A stretch of 64,000 nucleotides of DNA from Comamonas thiooxydans (lineage in GTDB: Bacteria > Pseudomonadota > Gammaproteobacteria > Burkholderiales > Burkholderiaceae_C), in contig NZ_BBVD01000004.1 in assembly GCF_000964545.1 (NCBI RefSeq), forward strand, positions 62,001-126,000. The letters run 5' to 3'. The notes beneath the pieces were generated by a model. That model searched no databases, was not told the origin of the DNA, and saw only the letters and a program-made list of their open reading frames with translations. A program made the position numbers and the translations under genes. Shown here piece after piece: positions 26,277 through 34,703 of this stretch. Numbering within the stretch: position 1 is the stretch's first letter; each line of letters opens with the position of its first letter.

Positions 26277-26849
26277 ATGCAAAAAATTCTGCTTGCTGTC
26301 GATGCGTTCTCGACCTTTATCGGCAAGGTGGCGGCCTGGGCCGTGGTGCTGTTGACAATGCTGATCAGCTGGGAGGTGTTCTCCCGCTACGCACTGAACA
26401 AACCTCACGCCTGGGTGCTGGATGCACAGATCATGCTCTACGGCACCATGTTCATGCTGGCCGGCGCCTACACCCTGTCCAAGAACGGCCATGTGCGCGG
26501 CGATGTGCTCTACGGCTTCTTCAGCCCGCGTGCGCAGGCTGCCGTGGATCTGTGCCTGTACATCCTGTTCTTCCTGCCTGGCGTACTGGCGCTGACCTGG
26601 GCCGGCTGGACCTATGCCCACGAATCGCTGGACATTCGCGAGCAGACCTTCTCTGCCCATCCGTTGCCGCTGTATCCATTCAAATTCATGATTCCGCTGG
26701 CTGGTGGCGTGCTGCTGCTTCAGGGCCTGGCTGAAATCGCCCGCTGCATGCTGTGCCTGCGCGACGGCCAATGGCCCCGTCGCGGCGCAGACGTGGAAGA
26801 AGTGGATGTGGAAAAGCTCAAGGAAATGGTGCAGGAGGGCAAAGCATGA
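26277..26849 (+). CDS. TRAP transporter small permease (DctQ type)
   Basis: Membrane protein of 190 residues with four predicted helices, the small permease of the TRAP system. The typical motif ISWEVFSRYALNKPHAWVLD is at about residues 31-50. The C-terminus ends in a charged helix. The start at 26277 has GCGGAG upstream. It overlaps the large permease by four bases (ATGA). Together with the flanking genes it forms a complete binding-protein-dependent secondary transporter. Confidence 0.92.
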   Translation: MQKILLAVDAFSTFIGKVAAWAVVLLTMLISWEVFSRYALNKPHAWVLDAQIMLYGTMFMLAGAYTLSKNGHVRGDVLYGFFSPRAQAAVDLCLYILFFLPGVLALTWAGWTYAHESLDIREQTFSAHPLPLYPFKFMIPLAGGVLLLQGLAEIARCMLCLRDGQWPRRGADVEEVDVEKLKEMVQEGKA

Positions 26850-28783
26850 AGATGCGCAAGGAACTGTGGTTCGGCTTTTCCATCATGGCCCTGGTCGTGC
26901 TCTCGGCCATCGCGCTGCTGCTGGGCGTAGAAAACATCACCAACGGCCATCTGGGCCTGCTGATGCTGTCGCTGGTGGTGGTCGCCATCATGCTGGGCTT
27001 TCCCACTGCCTTCACGCTGATGGGCATGGGCATGATCTTCACCTGGCTGGCCTATGAGCGCGATACCACACGCACACTGGATTTGATGGTGCAGTCAGCC
27101 TACAAGAGCATGACCAATGACGTGCTCATCGCCATCCCCCTTTTCGTCTTCATGGGCTATCTAGTCGAGCGCGCCAACCTGATCGAAAAGCTGTTCAAAA
27201 GCATGCACCTGGCCATGGCCCGCGTGCCGGGCTCGCTTGCTGTGGCCACGCTGGTGACCTGCACCGTGTTTGCCACGGCCACCGGCATTGTGGGCGCCGT
27301 GGTCACGCTCATGGGCCTGCTGGCACTGCCCACCATGCTGCGTGCCGGCTACAGCACGTCCATGGCGGCAGGGGCCATCACGGCGGGTGGCTGCCTGGGC
27401 ATCTTGATACCGCCTTCGGTGCTGCTGATTCTCTATGGCGCGACAGCAGGCGTTTCCGTCGTCCAGTTGTATGCCGGCGCTTTCTTCCCTGGCCTGATGC
27501 TTGCCGGCCTGTACGTGGGCTATGTGGTTCTCATGGCCAAGATCAAGCCGGCCTGGGCACCACCGCTGTCAGCCGCCGAGCGCCAGGTAGCTCTACCGCC
27601 CCTGACTCGCGAGCTGCCCGCCACCGCTCAGCAATACGCCCCCATGCGCCTGCTGGCCGCACTCAAAGGCCAGCGCAATGCACAGGTTCCCACGGGCTAC
27701 CTGCTGCGCCAGCTGGCCGTGGTGGTTCTGCCCGGAATGCTGTTCCTGCTGCTGGCTGCGAGCAGCTGGCAGGCAGTGACGACGCCGAAGGTGCAGGAAC
27801 AGTTCGAGATCCAGCCCATAGGCATGGAAAGCGGCAGCTCCTCCAGCTCCGGCACAGGCCTTGCCGAGCCGCCCATAGAAGGTGGCTTGCAGGAACCACC
27901 CACCGAAGGAGGGCTGCAGGAGCCGCCCGGCTCAGAGTCCTCCGCCCCGGTGGCAGCAACGGCGCCGACAGAGCCTGAAACAGGCGGCAACGCACCGGGC
28001 GTGCCTGCTGCCAGCCAGGCTGAAACCCAGCCAGCCCCCACCTGGTGGTGGATTGGCTTTGCACTGCTGGGGACCTGCACCGCACTGTTCTATCTGTTTC
28101 TGAGTTTTGCGCGGCTGGAAATCTTCAAGATGCTGCTGGGCTCGTTCTTTCCGCTGGTGGTGCTGATCCTGACCGTACTCGGCTCCATTGTCTTTGGCCT
28201 GGCCACGCCGACCGAAGCGGCTGCCATGGGCGCCTTGGGCGGCTTTGTGCTTGCAGCCGCCTACAAGCGCCTGAGTATCGATGTCGTCAAGGAGTCCGTG
28301 TACCTGACTGCCAAAACCTCGGCCATGGTCTGCTGGCTGTTTGTGGGCTCGGCCATTTTCTCCGCCGCCTTTGCATTGCTGGGCGGGCAGGAGCTCATAG
28401 AGCGCTGGGTACTGTCCATGAACCTCAGCAAGATAGAGTTCATGATCCTCTCTCAGGTCGTGATCTTTCTGCTGGGCTGGCCGCTGGAATGGACGGAGAT
28501 CATCGTCATCTTCATGCCCATCTTCATCCCCCTGCTCAACCACTTTGGCGTTGACCCGCTGTTCTTCGGCCTGCTGGTGGCGCTGAATCTGCAGACGGCC
28601 TTCCTCTCTCCGCCCGTGGCCATGTCTGCCTTCTACCTCAAGGGAGTGGCACCGCCTTCGGTGACGCTCAACCAGATCTTCGTGGGCATGATGCCCTTCA
28701 TGGGCATACAAATCCTGGCCATCGTGCTGCTCTACATCTGGCCGCAGATCGGTCTGTGGCTGCCGCAACTGCTCTACAAATAA
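26846..28783 (+). CDS. TRAP transporter large permease (DctM type) with large insertion
   Basis: Large permease of 645 residues, about 210 longer than the second DctM in this window (432). Residues 1-240 and 427-645 match the usual helices, with ITAGGCLGILIPPSVLLI and the resumption FGLATPTEAAAMGALGGF. The insertion (about 245-425) has two extra hydrophobic segments and, between them, a Ser/Glu/Pro/Gly-rich linker containing two 27-base tandem repeats (27866-27919, EPPxEGGLQ) plus a partial third. Long versions are known in the FcbT3-type branch, but the linker repeat looks local. It overlaps the small permease by ATGA. Confidence 0.9.
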   Translation: MKMRKELWFGFSIMALVVLSAIALLLGVENITNGHLGLLMLSLVVVAIMLGFPTAFTLMGMGMIFTWLAYERDTTRTLDLMVQSAYKSMTNDVLIAIPLFVFMGYLVERANLIEKLFKSMHLAMARVPGSLAVATLVTCTVFATATGIVGAVVTLMGLLALPTMLRAGYSTSMAAGAITAGGCLGILIPPSVLLILYGATAGVSVVQLYAGAFFPGLMLAGLYVGYVVLMAKIKPAWAPPLSAAERQVALPPLTRELPATAQQYAPMRLLAALKGQRNAQVPTGYLLRQLAVVVLPGMLFLLLAASSWQAVTTPKVQEQFEIQPIGMESGSSSSSGTGLAEPPIEGGLQEPPTEGGLQEPPGSESSAPVAATAPTEPETGGNAPGVPAASQAETQPAPTWWWIGFALLGTCTALFYLFLSFARLEIFKMLLGSFFPLVVLILTVLGSIVFGLATPTEAAAMGALGGFVLAAAYKRLSIDVVKESVYLTAKTSAMVCWLFVGSAIFSAAFALLGGQELIERWVLSMNLSKIEFMILSQVVIFLLGWPLEWTEIIVIFMPIFIPLLNHFGVDPLFFGLLVALNLQTAFLSPPVAMSAFYLKGVAPPSVTLNQIFVGMMPFMGIQILAIVLLYIWPQIGLWLPQLLYK

Positions 28784-28815
28784 CAAAAGGCCACCAGCAC
28801 ATCACTATCAAATGC

Positions 28816-28895
28816 ATAGCTGACTGCGCCTGTTCCATAGCGACTTCGTGTTCAAAGAGATGAGAACATGAGCTGTATCAAGCGCAAACCGCTAT
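28816..28895. repeat. Intergenic inverted repeat (family A copy 4, degenerate)
   Basis: Left arm atagctgactgcgcc and right arm gtatcaagcgcaaaccgctat form an imperfect dyad of about 80 bases in the gap between the TRAP permease and the FAD protein. The arms share the AGCT-N-GCGC-TTGAT theme of the copies at 10321, 35648 and 47488. It is the weakest member. Confidence 0.4.
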
Positions 28896-29003
28896 CTTCC
28901 TAGAAGCAATAAGCACAACAAAAGCCGAGGTCACCATGGCCTTGTCGCGCAGTCATCAGGTCTTTGCCGTACCATCCAGACCCTTGCTTGATAGGTACAA
29001 GCC

Positions 29004-30788
29004 ATGATCCGGATCGCAGAACTCAAACTCCCTCTCTCGGCGGTTGAATACCACCCCGAGAACCACACCGAATACCAGCCCACGGACAAGCTCACGCAGC
29101 TTGCGGCCGAGCGCCTGGGAATTGCGGCCGCCGCCATTGCAAAGCTGCATGTGCACAAACGCAGCTTCGATGCGCGCAAGGCGGAGCTGCTGGCCGTCTA
29201 CATTGTCGATATCACGCTGGCCGACGAGAGCCAGGAGGCCGCGCTGCTGACGCAGTTTGCCGACCACCCCCATGTCAATCCCACGCCCGACATGAGCTGG
29301 AAACCCGTGGGCCAGGCCCCGGCGGATATGAACGAGCGCCCCGTGGTCGTGGGCTTTGGACCCTGCGGCATGTTTGCCGGACTGGTGCTGGCCCAGATGG
29401 GCTTCAAGCCCATCGTGCTGGAGCGCGGCAAGACCGTGCGCGAGCGCACCAAGGACACCTGGCGCCTGTGGCGCAAGCGCGAGCTGACGCCCGAGTCCAA
29501 TGTGCAGTACGGCGAAGGCGGCGCCGGAACCTTCTCCGACGGCAAGCTCTACAGCCAGATCAAGGACCCGCGCCATCTGGGCCGCAAGGTGCTGACCGAG
29601 TTCGTGACCTATGGCGCGCCGCCCGAAATTCTCTACGCGGCTCACCCCCATATCGGCACCTTCAAGCTGGTCAAGCTGGTCGAAGGCATTCGCGAGGAAA
29701 TCGTGCGCCTGGGCGGAGAAATCCGCTTCGAGCAGCGCGTGACCGATGTACAGATCGAAGAAGTCGACGGCCAGCGCCAGCTGGTCGGCCTGCAGGTGCT
29801 CGACCAGGCCACAGGCCAAAGCTATGCGCTGCCCACCCATCATGCCGTGATGGCTCTGGGCCACAGCTCGCGCGACACTTTTGCCATGTTCTACGAGCGC
29901 GGTGTGGCCATGGAGGCCAAGCCCTTCTCCGTGGGCTTTCGCATCGAGCATCCGCAAAGCGTGATCGACCGCGCCCGCTGGGGCAAGGATGCCGGCCACC
30001 CGCTGCTGGGCGCTGCCGACTACAAGCTGGTGCACCATGCCAAAAATGGCCGCGCCGTCTATAGCTTTTGCATGTGCCCGGGCGGCACCGTGGTGGCAGC
30101 GACCAGCGAACCCGGGCGCGTCGTCACCAACGGCATGAGCCAGTATTCGCGCGCCGAGCGCAATGCCAATGCCGGCATGGTCTGTGCCATCAGCCCCGAA
30201 GACTACCCGCAAGACGCCGAGAGCTTTGCCTGGGCCTTCGACGGCAAGACCTTCGGCGTCGAAAAGCTGCAAAAAGGCGAGCATCACCCGCTCTCCGGCA
30301 TTGTGCTGCAGCGCCAGCTGGAGTCCCAAGCCTATGTGCTCGGCGGCCAGAACTACAGTGCGCCCGGCCAGCTCGTGGGCGACTTTGTGACTGGCAAGCC
30401 CTCCACCGAATTTGGCGAGGTGCAACCCTCGTACAAGCCCGGCATCAGCCTCGGCGATCTGCACCAGGCCCTGCCCGCCTATGCGATCGAAGCCATGCGC
30501 GAGGCCCTGCCCGCCTTTGGCAAGAAGATTCGCGGCTACGACATGAAGGATGCCGTGCTGACCGGTGTGGAAACCCGCACCTCGTCCCCAGTCAAGATCG
30601 GTCGCGGCGCCGACTTCCAGAGCGACAACACGCGCGGTCTGTACCCGGCCGGCGAAGGTGCCAGTTATGCGGGCGGCATTCTGTCGGCCGGTGTGGACGG
30701 CATCAAGGTCGGCGAGGCCGTTGCAGCCGCGATTCTCGGCGTCGAGGTGCCCTCCTCGGGCGCGCGCGGCTCGGGCGGCGCCCTCTAA
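29004..30788 (+). CDS. Uncharacterised FAD-dependent dehydrogenase
   Basis: Flavoprotein of 594 residues in a widespread family with no assigned reaction (COG2509-like). An N-terminal domain of about 100 residues, rich in short motifs such as KLHVHKRSFDARK, precedes the Rossmann FAD site GFGPCGMFAGLVLAQMGF (about 114-131). Other recognisable segments are YGEGGAGTFSDGKL, SFCMCPGG and the C-terminal AGEGASYAGGILSAGVDG. It is a single gene without obvious partners. Function is not deducible from context. Confidence 0.88.
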   Translation: MIRIAELKLPLSAVEYHPENHTEYQPTDKLTQLAAERLGIAAAAIAKLHVHKRSFDARKAELLAVYIVDITLADESQEAALLTQFADHPHVNPTPDMSWKPVGQAPADMNERPVVVGFGPCGMFAGLVLAQMGFKPIVLERGKTVRERTKDTWRLWRKRELTPESNVQYGEGGAGTFSDGKLYSQIKDPRHLGRKVLTEFVTYGAPPEILYAAHPHIGTFKLVKLVEGIREEIVRLGGEIRFEQRVTDVQIEEVDGQRQLVGLQVLDQATGQSYALPTHHAVMALGHSSRDTFAMFYERGVAMEAKPFSVGFRIEHPQSVIDRARWGKDAGHPLLGAADYKLVHHAKNGRAVYSFCMCPGGTVVAATSEPGRVVTNGMSQYSRAERNANAGMVCAISPEDYPQDAESFAWAFDGKTFGVEKLQKGEHHPLSGIVLQRQLESQAYVLGGQNYSAPGQLVGDFVTGKPSTEFGEVQPSYKPGISLGDLHQALPAYAIEAMREALPAFGKKIRGYDMKDAVLTGVETRTSSPVKIGRGADFQSDNTRGLYPAGEGASYAGGILSAGVDGIKVGEAVAAAILGVEVPSSGARGSGGAL

Positions 30789-30961
30789 TCGGGGGCAGGC
30801 AGCCGCGCTGCCCCCCAGGCATGCCAGCCCTGCTGCTGGCTGCCTTTGATGGGTGCGTCCATACCAGACGTCATGGCTTCACAAGTTTTTGGACGCTGAC
30901 TGACAATGCACCAGGTTTGGCATCGCTACGCTGGTGACTTCATTGCACGCCAAGCGTCTCC

Positions 30962-31531
30962 ATGAAACCTCTGCGACCTGCCCCTGCCTCCGTGTCCCTG
31001 GGACTGGCCTGCTGGCTGGCAGCCGCCAGTGCCGGCGCACAAACCAGTGATCCCGCTGCTGCGGCGGACAAGAGCGCCGACAAGCCCTCGGCACTATCGG
31101 GCTGGATGCTCGGCTACGCCCCCCTGGACTGGCATTTCTCCGATGCCAAAAAGGAAAACGATTTCGAGCCCGACGAACAAAAGCACGCCTATGTCTGGCT
31201 GATCCAGGCCGAGAAGGAGCTGGACGAGCGCCATATCGCGGGATTTGCCTATTTCAGGAACTCATTCGGCCAGCCCAGCCAGTACGCCTATTACGGCTGG
31301 CGATTCAGGCCTTTTGACAGCGTGCCAGGCCTTTTCTTCAAGGTCACGGGCGGCATCATTCACGGCTACAAGTTTCCGTACAACAAGAAGATCCCGTTCA
31401 ACAACAGGCATGGCTGGGGCATCACGGCCATTCCGGCCGTGGGCTATGACTTCAACAGCAACTGGGGCACCCAGATCAATGTGCTGGGCAATGCCGGCGT
31501 GATGTTCCAGCTCAACTACACGGTTCGCTAG
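30962..31531 (+). CDS. PagP-like putative outer-membrane beta-barrel protein
   Basis: A 189-residue exported protein with a signal peptide ending in SAGA|Q (about residue 26). The mature part alternates aromatic and polar residues, as in a small eight-stranded barrel. Segments such as FRNSFGQPSQYAYYGWRF and GWGITAIPAVGYDF recall the order of motifs in the lipid A palmitoyltransferase PagP, but the identity is low and I cannot place the catalytic His/Asp/Ser. Relatives are often annotated as hypothetical or misnamed as glycerol-3-phosphate transporters. It is convergent with the next gene. Confidence 0.6.
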   Translation: MKPLRPAPASVSLGLACWLAAASAGAQTSDPAAAADKSADKPSALSGWMLGYAPLDWHFSDAKKENDFEPDEQKHAYVWLIQAEKELDERHIAGFAYFRNSFGQPSQYAYYGWRFRPFDSVPGLFFKVTGGIIHGYKFPYNKKIPFNNRHGWGITAIPAVGYDFNSNWGTQINVLGNAGVMFQLNYTVR

Positions 31532-31549
31532 GCCGCAGGGAACGACCTG

Positions 31550-32344
31550 TCAGGCTCCGCGCAGCCTGGCAAAATCAGGCGCACGCTTTTCCAGAAAGGC
31601 CGCAATGCCTTCGCGAGACTCCTCGCTGCCCTGGGCCTCGACCATATGGTCGGCCTCCAGCGCCAGCTGCTGCTCCAGGCTGTGGCGGTGTGCCACCCGG
31701 CACAGTGCCTTGATACGCGCAGTCGCCACTTCCGGCCCCTGGGCCAGTTGCCGCGCCAGCTCCAGCGCTTGAGCCAGGGCCTGGCCCGGCTCCGTCAAAC
31801 GGTTGATGCAGCCATGCGCATGCATGCGCTCGCCGCTGATGCGCTCGCCCGTCAGGCAGAGCTCGGTCAGCAATTGACGGGACATGAACTCGGCCAGAAA
31901 CGAAGTCGCGCCACCGTCGGGTGTGAGGCCGACCTTCACATAGGCCACCGAGAAAACCGCCGACCTTGCCGCCACCAGCATGTCGCATGCCATGGCCAGA
32001 GAAAGGCCTGCACCAGCGGCAGCGCCCTCCACCGCCGCGATCACAGGCTTGGGGCAGTCGCGTATGGCACGAATCAGATGGTTGAGATCCTCAAGCTTTA
32101 GGCGGCGTTCGGCCAGCGGCATCTCGCGCCTCGTTGCCAGCTGGTTCAGATCGCCGCCAGCGCAGAAATGACCGCCCTCGCCCGTCAGAATCACGGCGGC
32201 CACCGAGGCATCGGTGCCGGCCGCACGCAGCGCTTCCATGACCGCGTGGTAATACTCGGGCGACAGCGCATTGCGCGCTGCCTGGTTGTTATTGGAGAGG
32301 ATGAGAACAGCGCCTTCGCGGCGGGTGACAAGAGCAGGATTCAC
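31550..32344 (-). CDS. Enoyl-CoA hydratase/isomerase family protein
   Basis: Crotonase-fold CoA enzyme of 264 residues. The oxyanion-hole segments are HFCAGGDLNQLA and EGAAAGAGLSLAMACD. The two catalytic glutamates of enoyl-CoA hydratases are replaced (Ser in GLSLAM, Tyr in VAYVKVGL), while an Asp is present in LTPDGGATS, the position used by PaaG-type isomerases. An isomerase role is therefore likelier than hydration. It stands alone, convergent with the barrel-protein gene 18 bases away. Confidence 0.86.
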   Translation of the reverse strand: MNPALVTRREGAVLILSNNNQAARNALSPEYYHAVMEALRAAGTDASVAAVILTGEGGHFCAGGDLNQLATRREMPLAERRLKLEDLNHLIRAIRDCPKPVIAAVEGAAAGAGLSLAMACDMLVAARSAVFSVAYVKVGLTPDGGATSFLAEFMSRQLLTELCLTGERISGERMHAHGCINRLTEPGQALAQALELARQLAQGPEVATARIKALCRVAHRHSLEQQLALEADHMVEAQGSEESREGIAAFLEKRAPDFARLRGA

Positions 32345-32430
32345 GGCAAACCTCCTGCATCCGACTCTAGCGATGCAGGCACGGCCCGCCTAGCGGGCGG
32401 ATGCCCTCTCTTGTCACCTAGCGGACGCCC

Positions 32431-32799
32431 TCAGCGGCGCGGTCCCCAATGGCCGCCGCCGTGATGCCAGCCGCCAGGACCATGATTCCACCCACCCTCA
32501 TGCCAGCCGTAGCCGGGACGTGGCGGCATGGCCCAGCGGCCGGGACGCCAGTTGTAGCGCCCGCCGCCCCAGCCCCAGGAGCCGCCGATCCAGACATAAG
32601 CCGGCGAGGGAGCCACCGGGATCACCTCGTTGATCAGGGGAGGCGGGGCCATGGGTGCATAGACGTCGCCCGCAACCACCTCGGTTCCATAAGCCGGATA
32701 GGCCGGGGCCACCACGCAGCCCGTAAGCAGGGCAGCGGAGCCGCCCAGCAGCAAGACCGGCAGCAGTCGGCGGGTCATGGTTTGAGAGATGAAGGACAT
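32431..32799 (-). CDS. WXXGXW-repeat lipoprotein
   Basis: A 122-residue lipoprotein: signal peptide with lipobox LLTGC (Cys about residue 28), a Pro/Ala-rich linker, then a Trp/Gly/His-rich C-terminus with repeats YVWIGGSWGWGGG, YNWRPGRW and WHEGGWNHGPGGWHHGGGHW. Such YXWXXGXW proteins are common in beta-proteobacteria and of unknown role. The His/Gly tail could bind metal. AGGAG precedes the ATG at 32799. It is monocistronic. Confidence 0.82.
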   Translation of the reverse strand: MSFISQTMTRRLLPVLLLGGSAALLTGCVVAPAYPAYGTEVVAGDVYAPMAPPPLINEVIPVAPSPAYVWIGGSWGWGGGRYNWRPGRWAMPPRPGYGWHEGGWNHGPGGWHHGGGHWGPRR

Positions 32800-32846
32800 C
32801 GCAACTCCTGAAAGTCCGGGGACATGTATATGCTCCTACAACGCAA

Positions 32847-32875
32847 AAGCCCCTGCCGGTTGTTGACAGGGGCTT
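32847..32875 (-). terminator. Rho-independent terminator after htpX
   Basis: Stem aagcccctg (32847-32855) with caggggctt (32867-32875). On the minus strand it is followed by TTTTG, 50 bases after the htpX stop. Confidence 0.8.
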
Positions 32876-32923
32876 GTGAAGCAGCGGTAAAGACCGGCTA
32901 CTGCCGTTTACACATGCGTACGC

Positions 32924-33796
32924 TTAGCGGGCGTTCTGCAGTGCAGCAATGCGCTGCTCGATGGGCGGGTGGGTAGAGAACAACTGGCCGATGCCACCGG
33001 CAATGCCCATGGCCGCCACGCTCTTGGGCAGCTCGCCCGGATGCATGCCGCCCAGACGGGCCAGCGCATTCATCATGGGCTGCTTGCGACCCATGAGCTG
33101 CGCGGCACCCGCGTCCGCACGGAACTCGCGCTGGCGCGAGAACCAGGCAACGATCATGGCGGCGACAAAGCCCAGCAGGATATCCAGCACCACGGTGGTG
33201 ATCATGTAGCCGATGCCTGGGCCGGAGCTTTGCTCGTCGTTGCGGCGCAGAAAGGAGTCGACCGCATAGCCGATCACGCGCGAGAGGAAGACCACAAAGG
33301 TGTTCATCACGCCCTGGATCAGCGTCATGGTCACCATGTCGCCATTGGCGATGTGGGCCACTTCGTGACCGATCACGGCCTCGACCTCTTCACGCGTCAT
33401 GCCTTCGAGCAGACCTGTGGACACGGCCACCAGGGCCGAGTTCTTGAAGGCGCCAGTCGCAAAGGCGTTGGGCTCGCCCTCATAGATGCCGACCTCGGGC
33501 ATGCCGATGCCAGCCTTTTCGGCAAAGCCGCGCACGGTGTTGACGATCCAGGCCTCGTCGGCGTTGCGCGGCTCGTTGATGACCTGCACGCCCGATGTCC
33601 ACTTGGCCATGGGCTTAGAGATCAGCAGCGAGATGATGGCGCCGCCAAAGCCCATGATGAAGGCAAAACCCAGCAGGGCGCCCAGATTGAGGCCGTTGGC
33701 AGTGAGGTAACGGTTGACGCCCAGCAGGCTGGCGACGATGCCCAATACCGCCACCACGGCGATATTGGTCAGTAGAAATAAGGCAATACGTTTCAT
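32924..33796 (-). CDS. htpX: Membrane protease HtpX
   Basis: Inner-membrane zinc metalloprotease of 290 residues that degrades misfolded membrane proteins. The HExxH site is GHEVAHIANGD and the third zinc ligand lies in QREFRADAGAA. Two N-terminal helices and two internal hydrophobic segments are visible. The start at 33796 (MKRIALF) matches family length; the frame is open 27 bases further. Monocistronic, with a terminator at 32847-32875. Confidence 0.95.
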   Translation of the reverse strand: MKRIALFLLTNIAVVAVLGIVASLLGVNRYLTANGLNLGALLGFAFIMGFGGAIISLLISKPMAKWTSGVQVINEPRNADEAWIVNTVRGFAEKAGIGMPEVGIYEGEPNAFATGAFKNSALVAVSTGLLEGMTREEVEAVIGHEVAHIANGDMVTMTLIQGVMNTFVVFLSRVIGYAVDSFLRRNDEQSSGPGIGYMITTVVLDILLGFVAAMIVAWFSRQREFRADAGAAQLMGRKQPMMNALARLGGMHPGELPKSVAAMGIAGGIGQLFSTHPPIEQRIAALQNAR

Positions 33797-33869
33797 CGAG
33801 GGTGTACTCCACACAGGGGACAAAATGACCAGAACCCCTGAGGCACCGCCTGTGCAGGACGAATGCGCA

Positions 33870-34703
33870 TCAAGCCAGTTCTGTTTCTGGCAGTACCCGT
33901 TGTTGTGTTGTTTGTGCGGTACGTGGGGCTCGGAAAACTAGAGAGTCATCATAGAAGGAAAAGTTCTGGTTTTGCAGGCACCAGTCCGGGATTCCCAATA
34001 TGGGAATTGGTAGATAGGGCTTGCCGGCCAGATTGCAAGACTGGGTCCGCAACTGATGGTCCAGCCAGCCATCGGCCTCGGCCAGCGATGCCAGCCCTGG
34101 AGCCTGCCCCAGCGGCACGCAGATCACATGCGCGGTGATGGCCTTGCGCGGCTGAACCAGCTTTTCCAGCAGAGCATGGCCTATGGGAAGAAAGCGCGAC
34201 TGCTCCCACAGCGCACGCCGGCCCACAAACAGCTCCTGCCAGCGCTTGTCGCGCAGCGCATCGCACAGTGCCTGCGGCGCGAGCAGCAAGCCGCCGTTCT
34301 CGTCCAGCACCGTGATCGAATCGCGCAGGCGCCCGCGCTGCGCCCCCACGCCCTGGCGCTCTATCTCGGCCGCCTGCAGCGCGTTGAGCCGCTGCTTGAG
34401 CAACGGCCAGTGCAGCCAGATCAGGCCGTTGAAGAAGTCATGCATATTGTCGCGCGTGGGAATGCTGCGCTCTCTGTGGATGAATGCCTCATAGGCCTGA
34501 CCGGCAGGCAGCTGCAGCTGATCGACAAACTGCCAGCCCGGCAGCAGTCCTTGGGCGGCAGCCACCTCCTGCAAGGCCCGGGCCACGCCGGCACCGCCCA
34601 GCACCCGGTCATGAACCTGACGTCCAAGCGCTTGCAGCGGTGCCAGCCAGGGCGCCTGCCAGTCAATGGCCCAATCCACTGACTGCATTGCGGCTGGCTG
34701 CAT
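33870..34703 (-). CDS. DUF3025 domain-containing protein
   Basis: A 277-residue cytoplasmic protein of the DUF3025 family, recognised from REHSIPTRDNxHDFFNGLxW-like text (RDNMHDFFNGLIWLHWP) and the C-terminal KPYLPIPILGIPDW. Function is unknown. Its ATG overlaps the stop of the NYN gene (TGATG), which implies translational coupling. A TTG three bases earlier could also serve as start. Confidence 0.88.
   Translation of the reverse strand: MQPAAMQSVDWAIDWQAPWLAPLQALGRQVHDRVLGGAGVARALQEVAAAQGLLPGWQFVDQLQLPAGQAYEAFIHRERSIPTRDNMHDFFNGLIWLHWPLLKQRLNALQAAEIERQGVGAQRGRLRDSITVLDENGGLLLAPQALCDALRDKRWQELFVGRRALWEQSRFLPIGHALLEKLVQPRKAITAHVICVPLGQAPGLASLAEADGWLDHQLRTQSCNLAGKPYLPIPILGIPDWCLQNQNFSFYDDSLVFRAPRTAQTTQQRVLPETELA

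Noticed and set aside
30793..30816. G/C-rich hairpin after the FAD-protein gene as a terminator
   Set aside because: A stem is possible, but no U-run follows on either strand.
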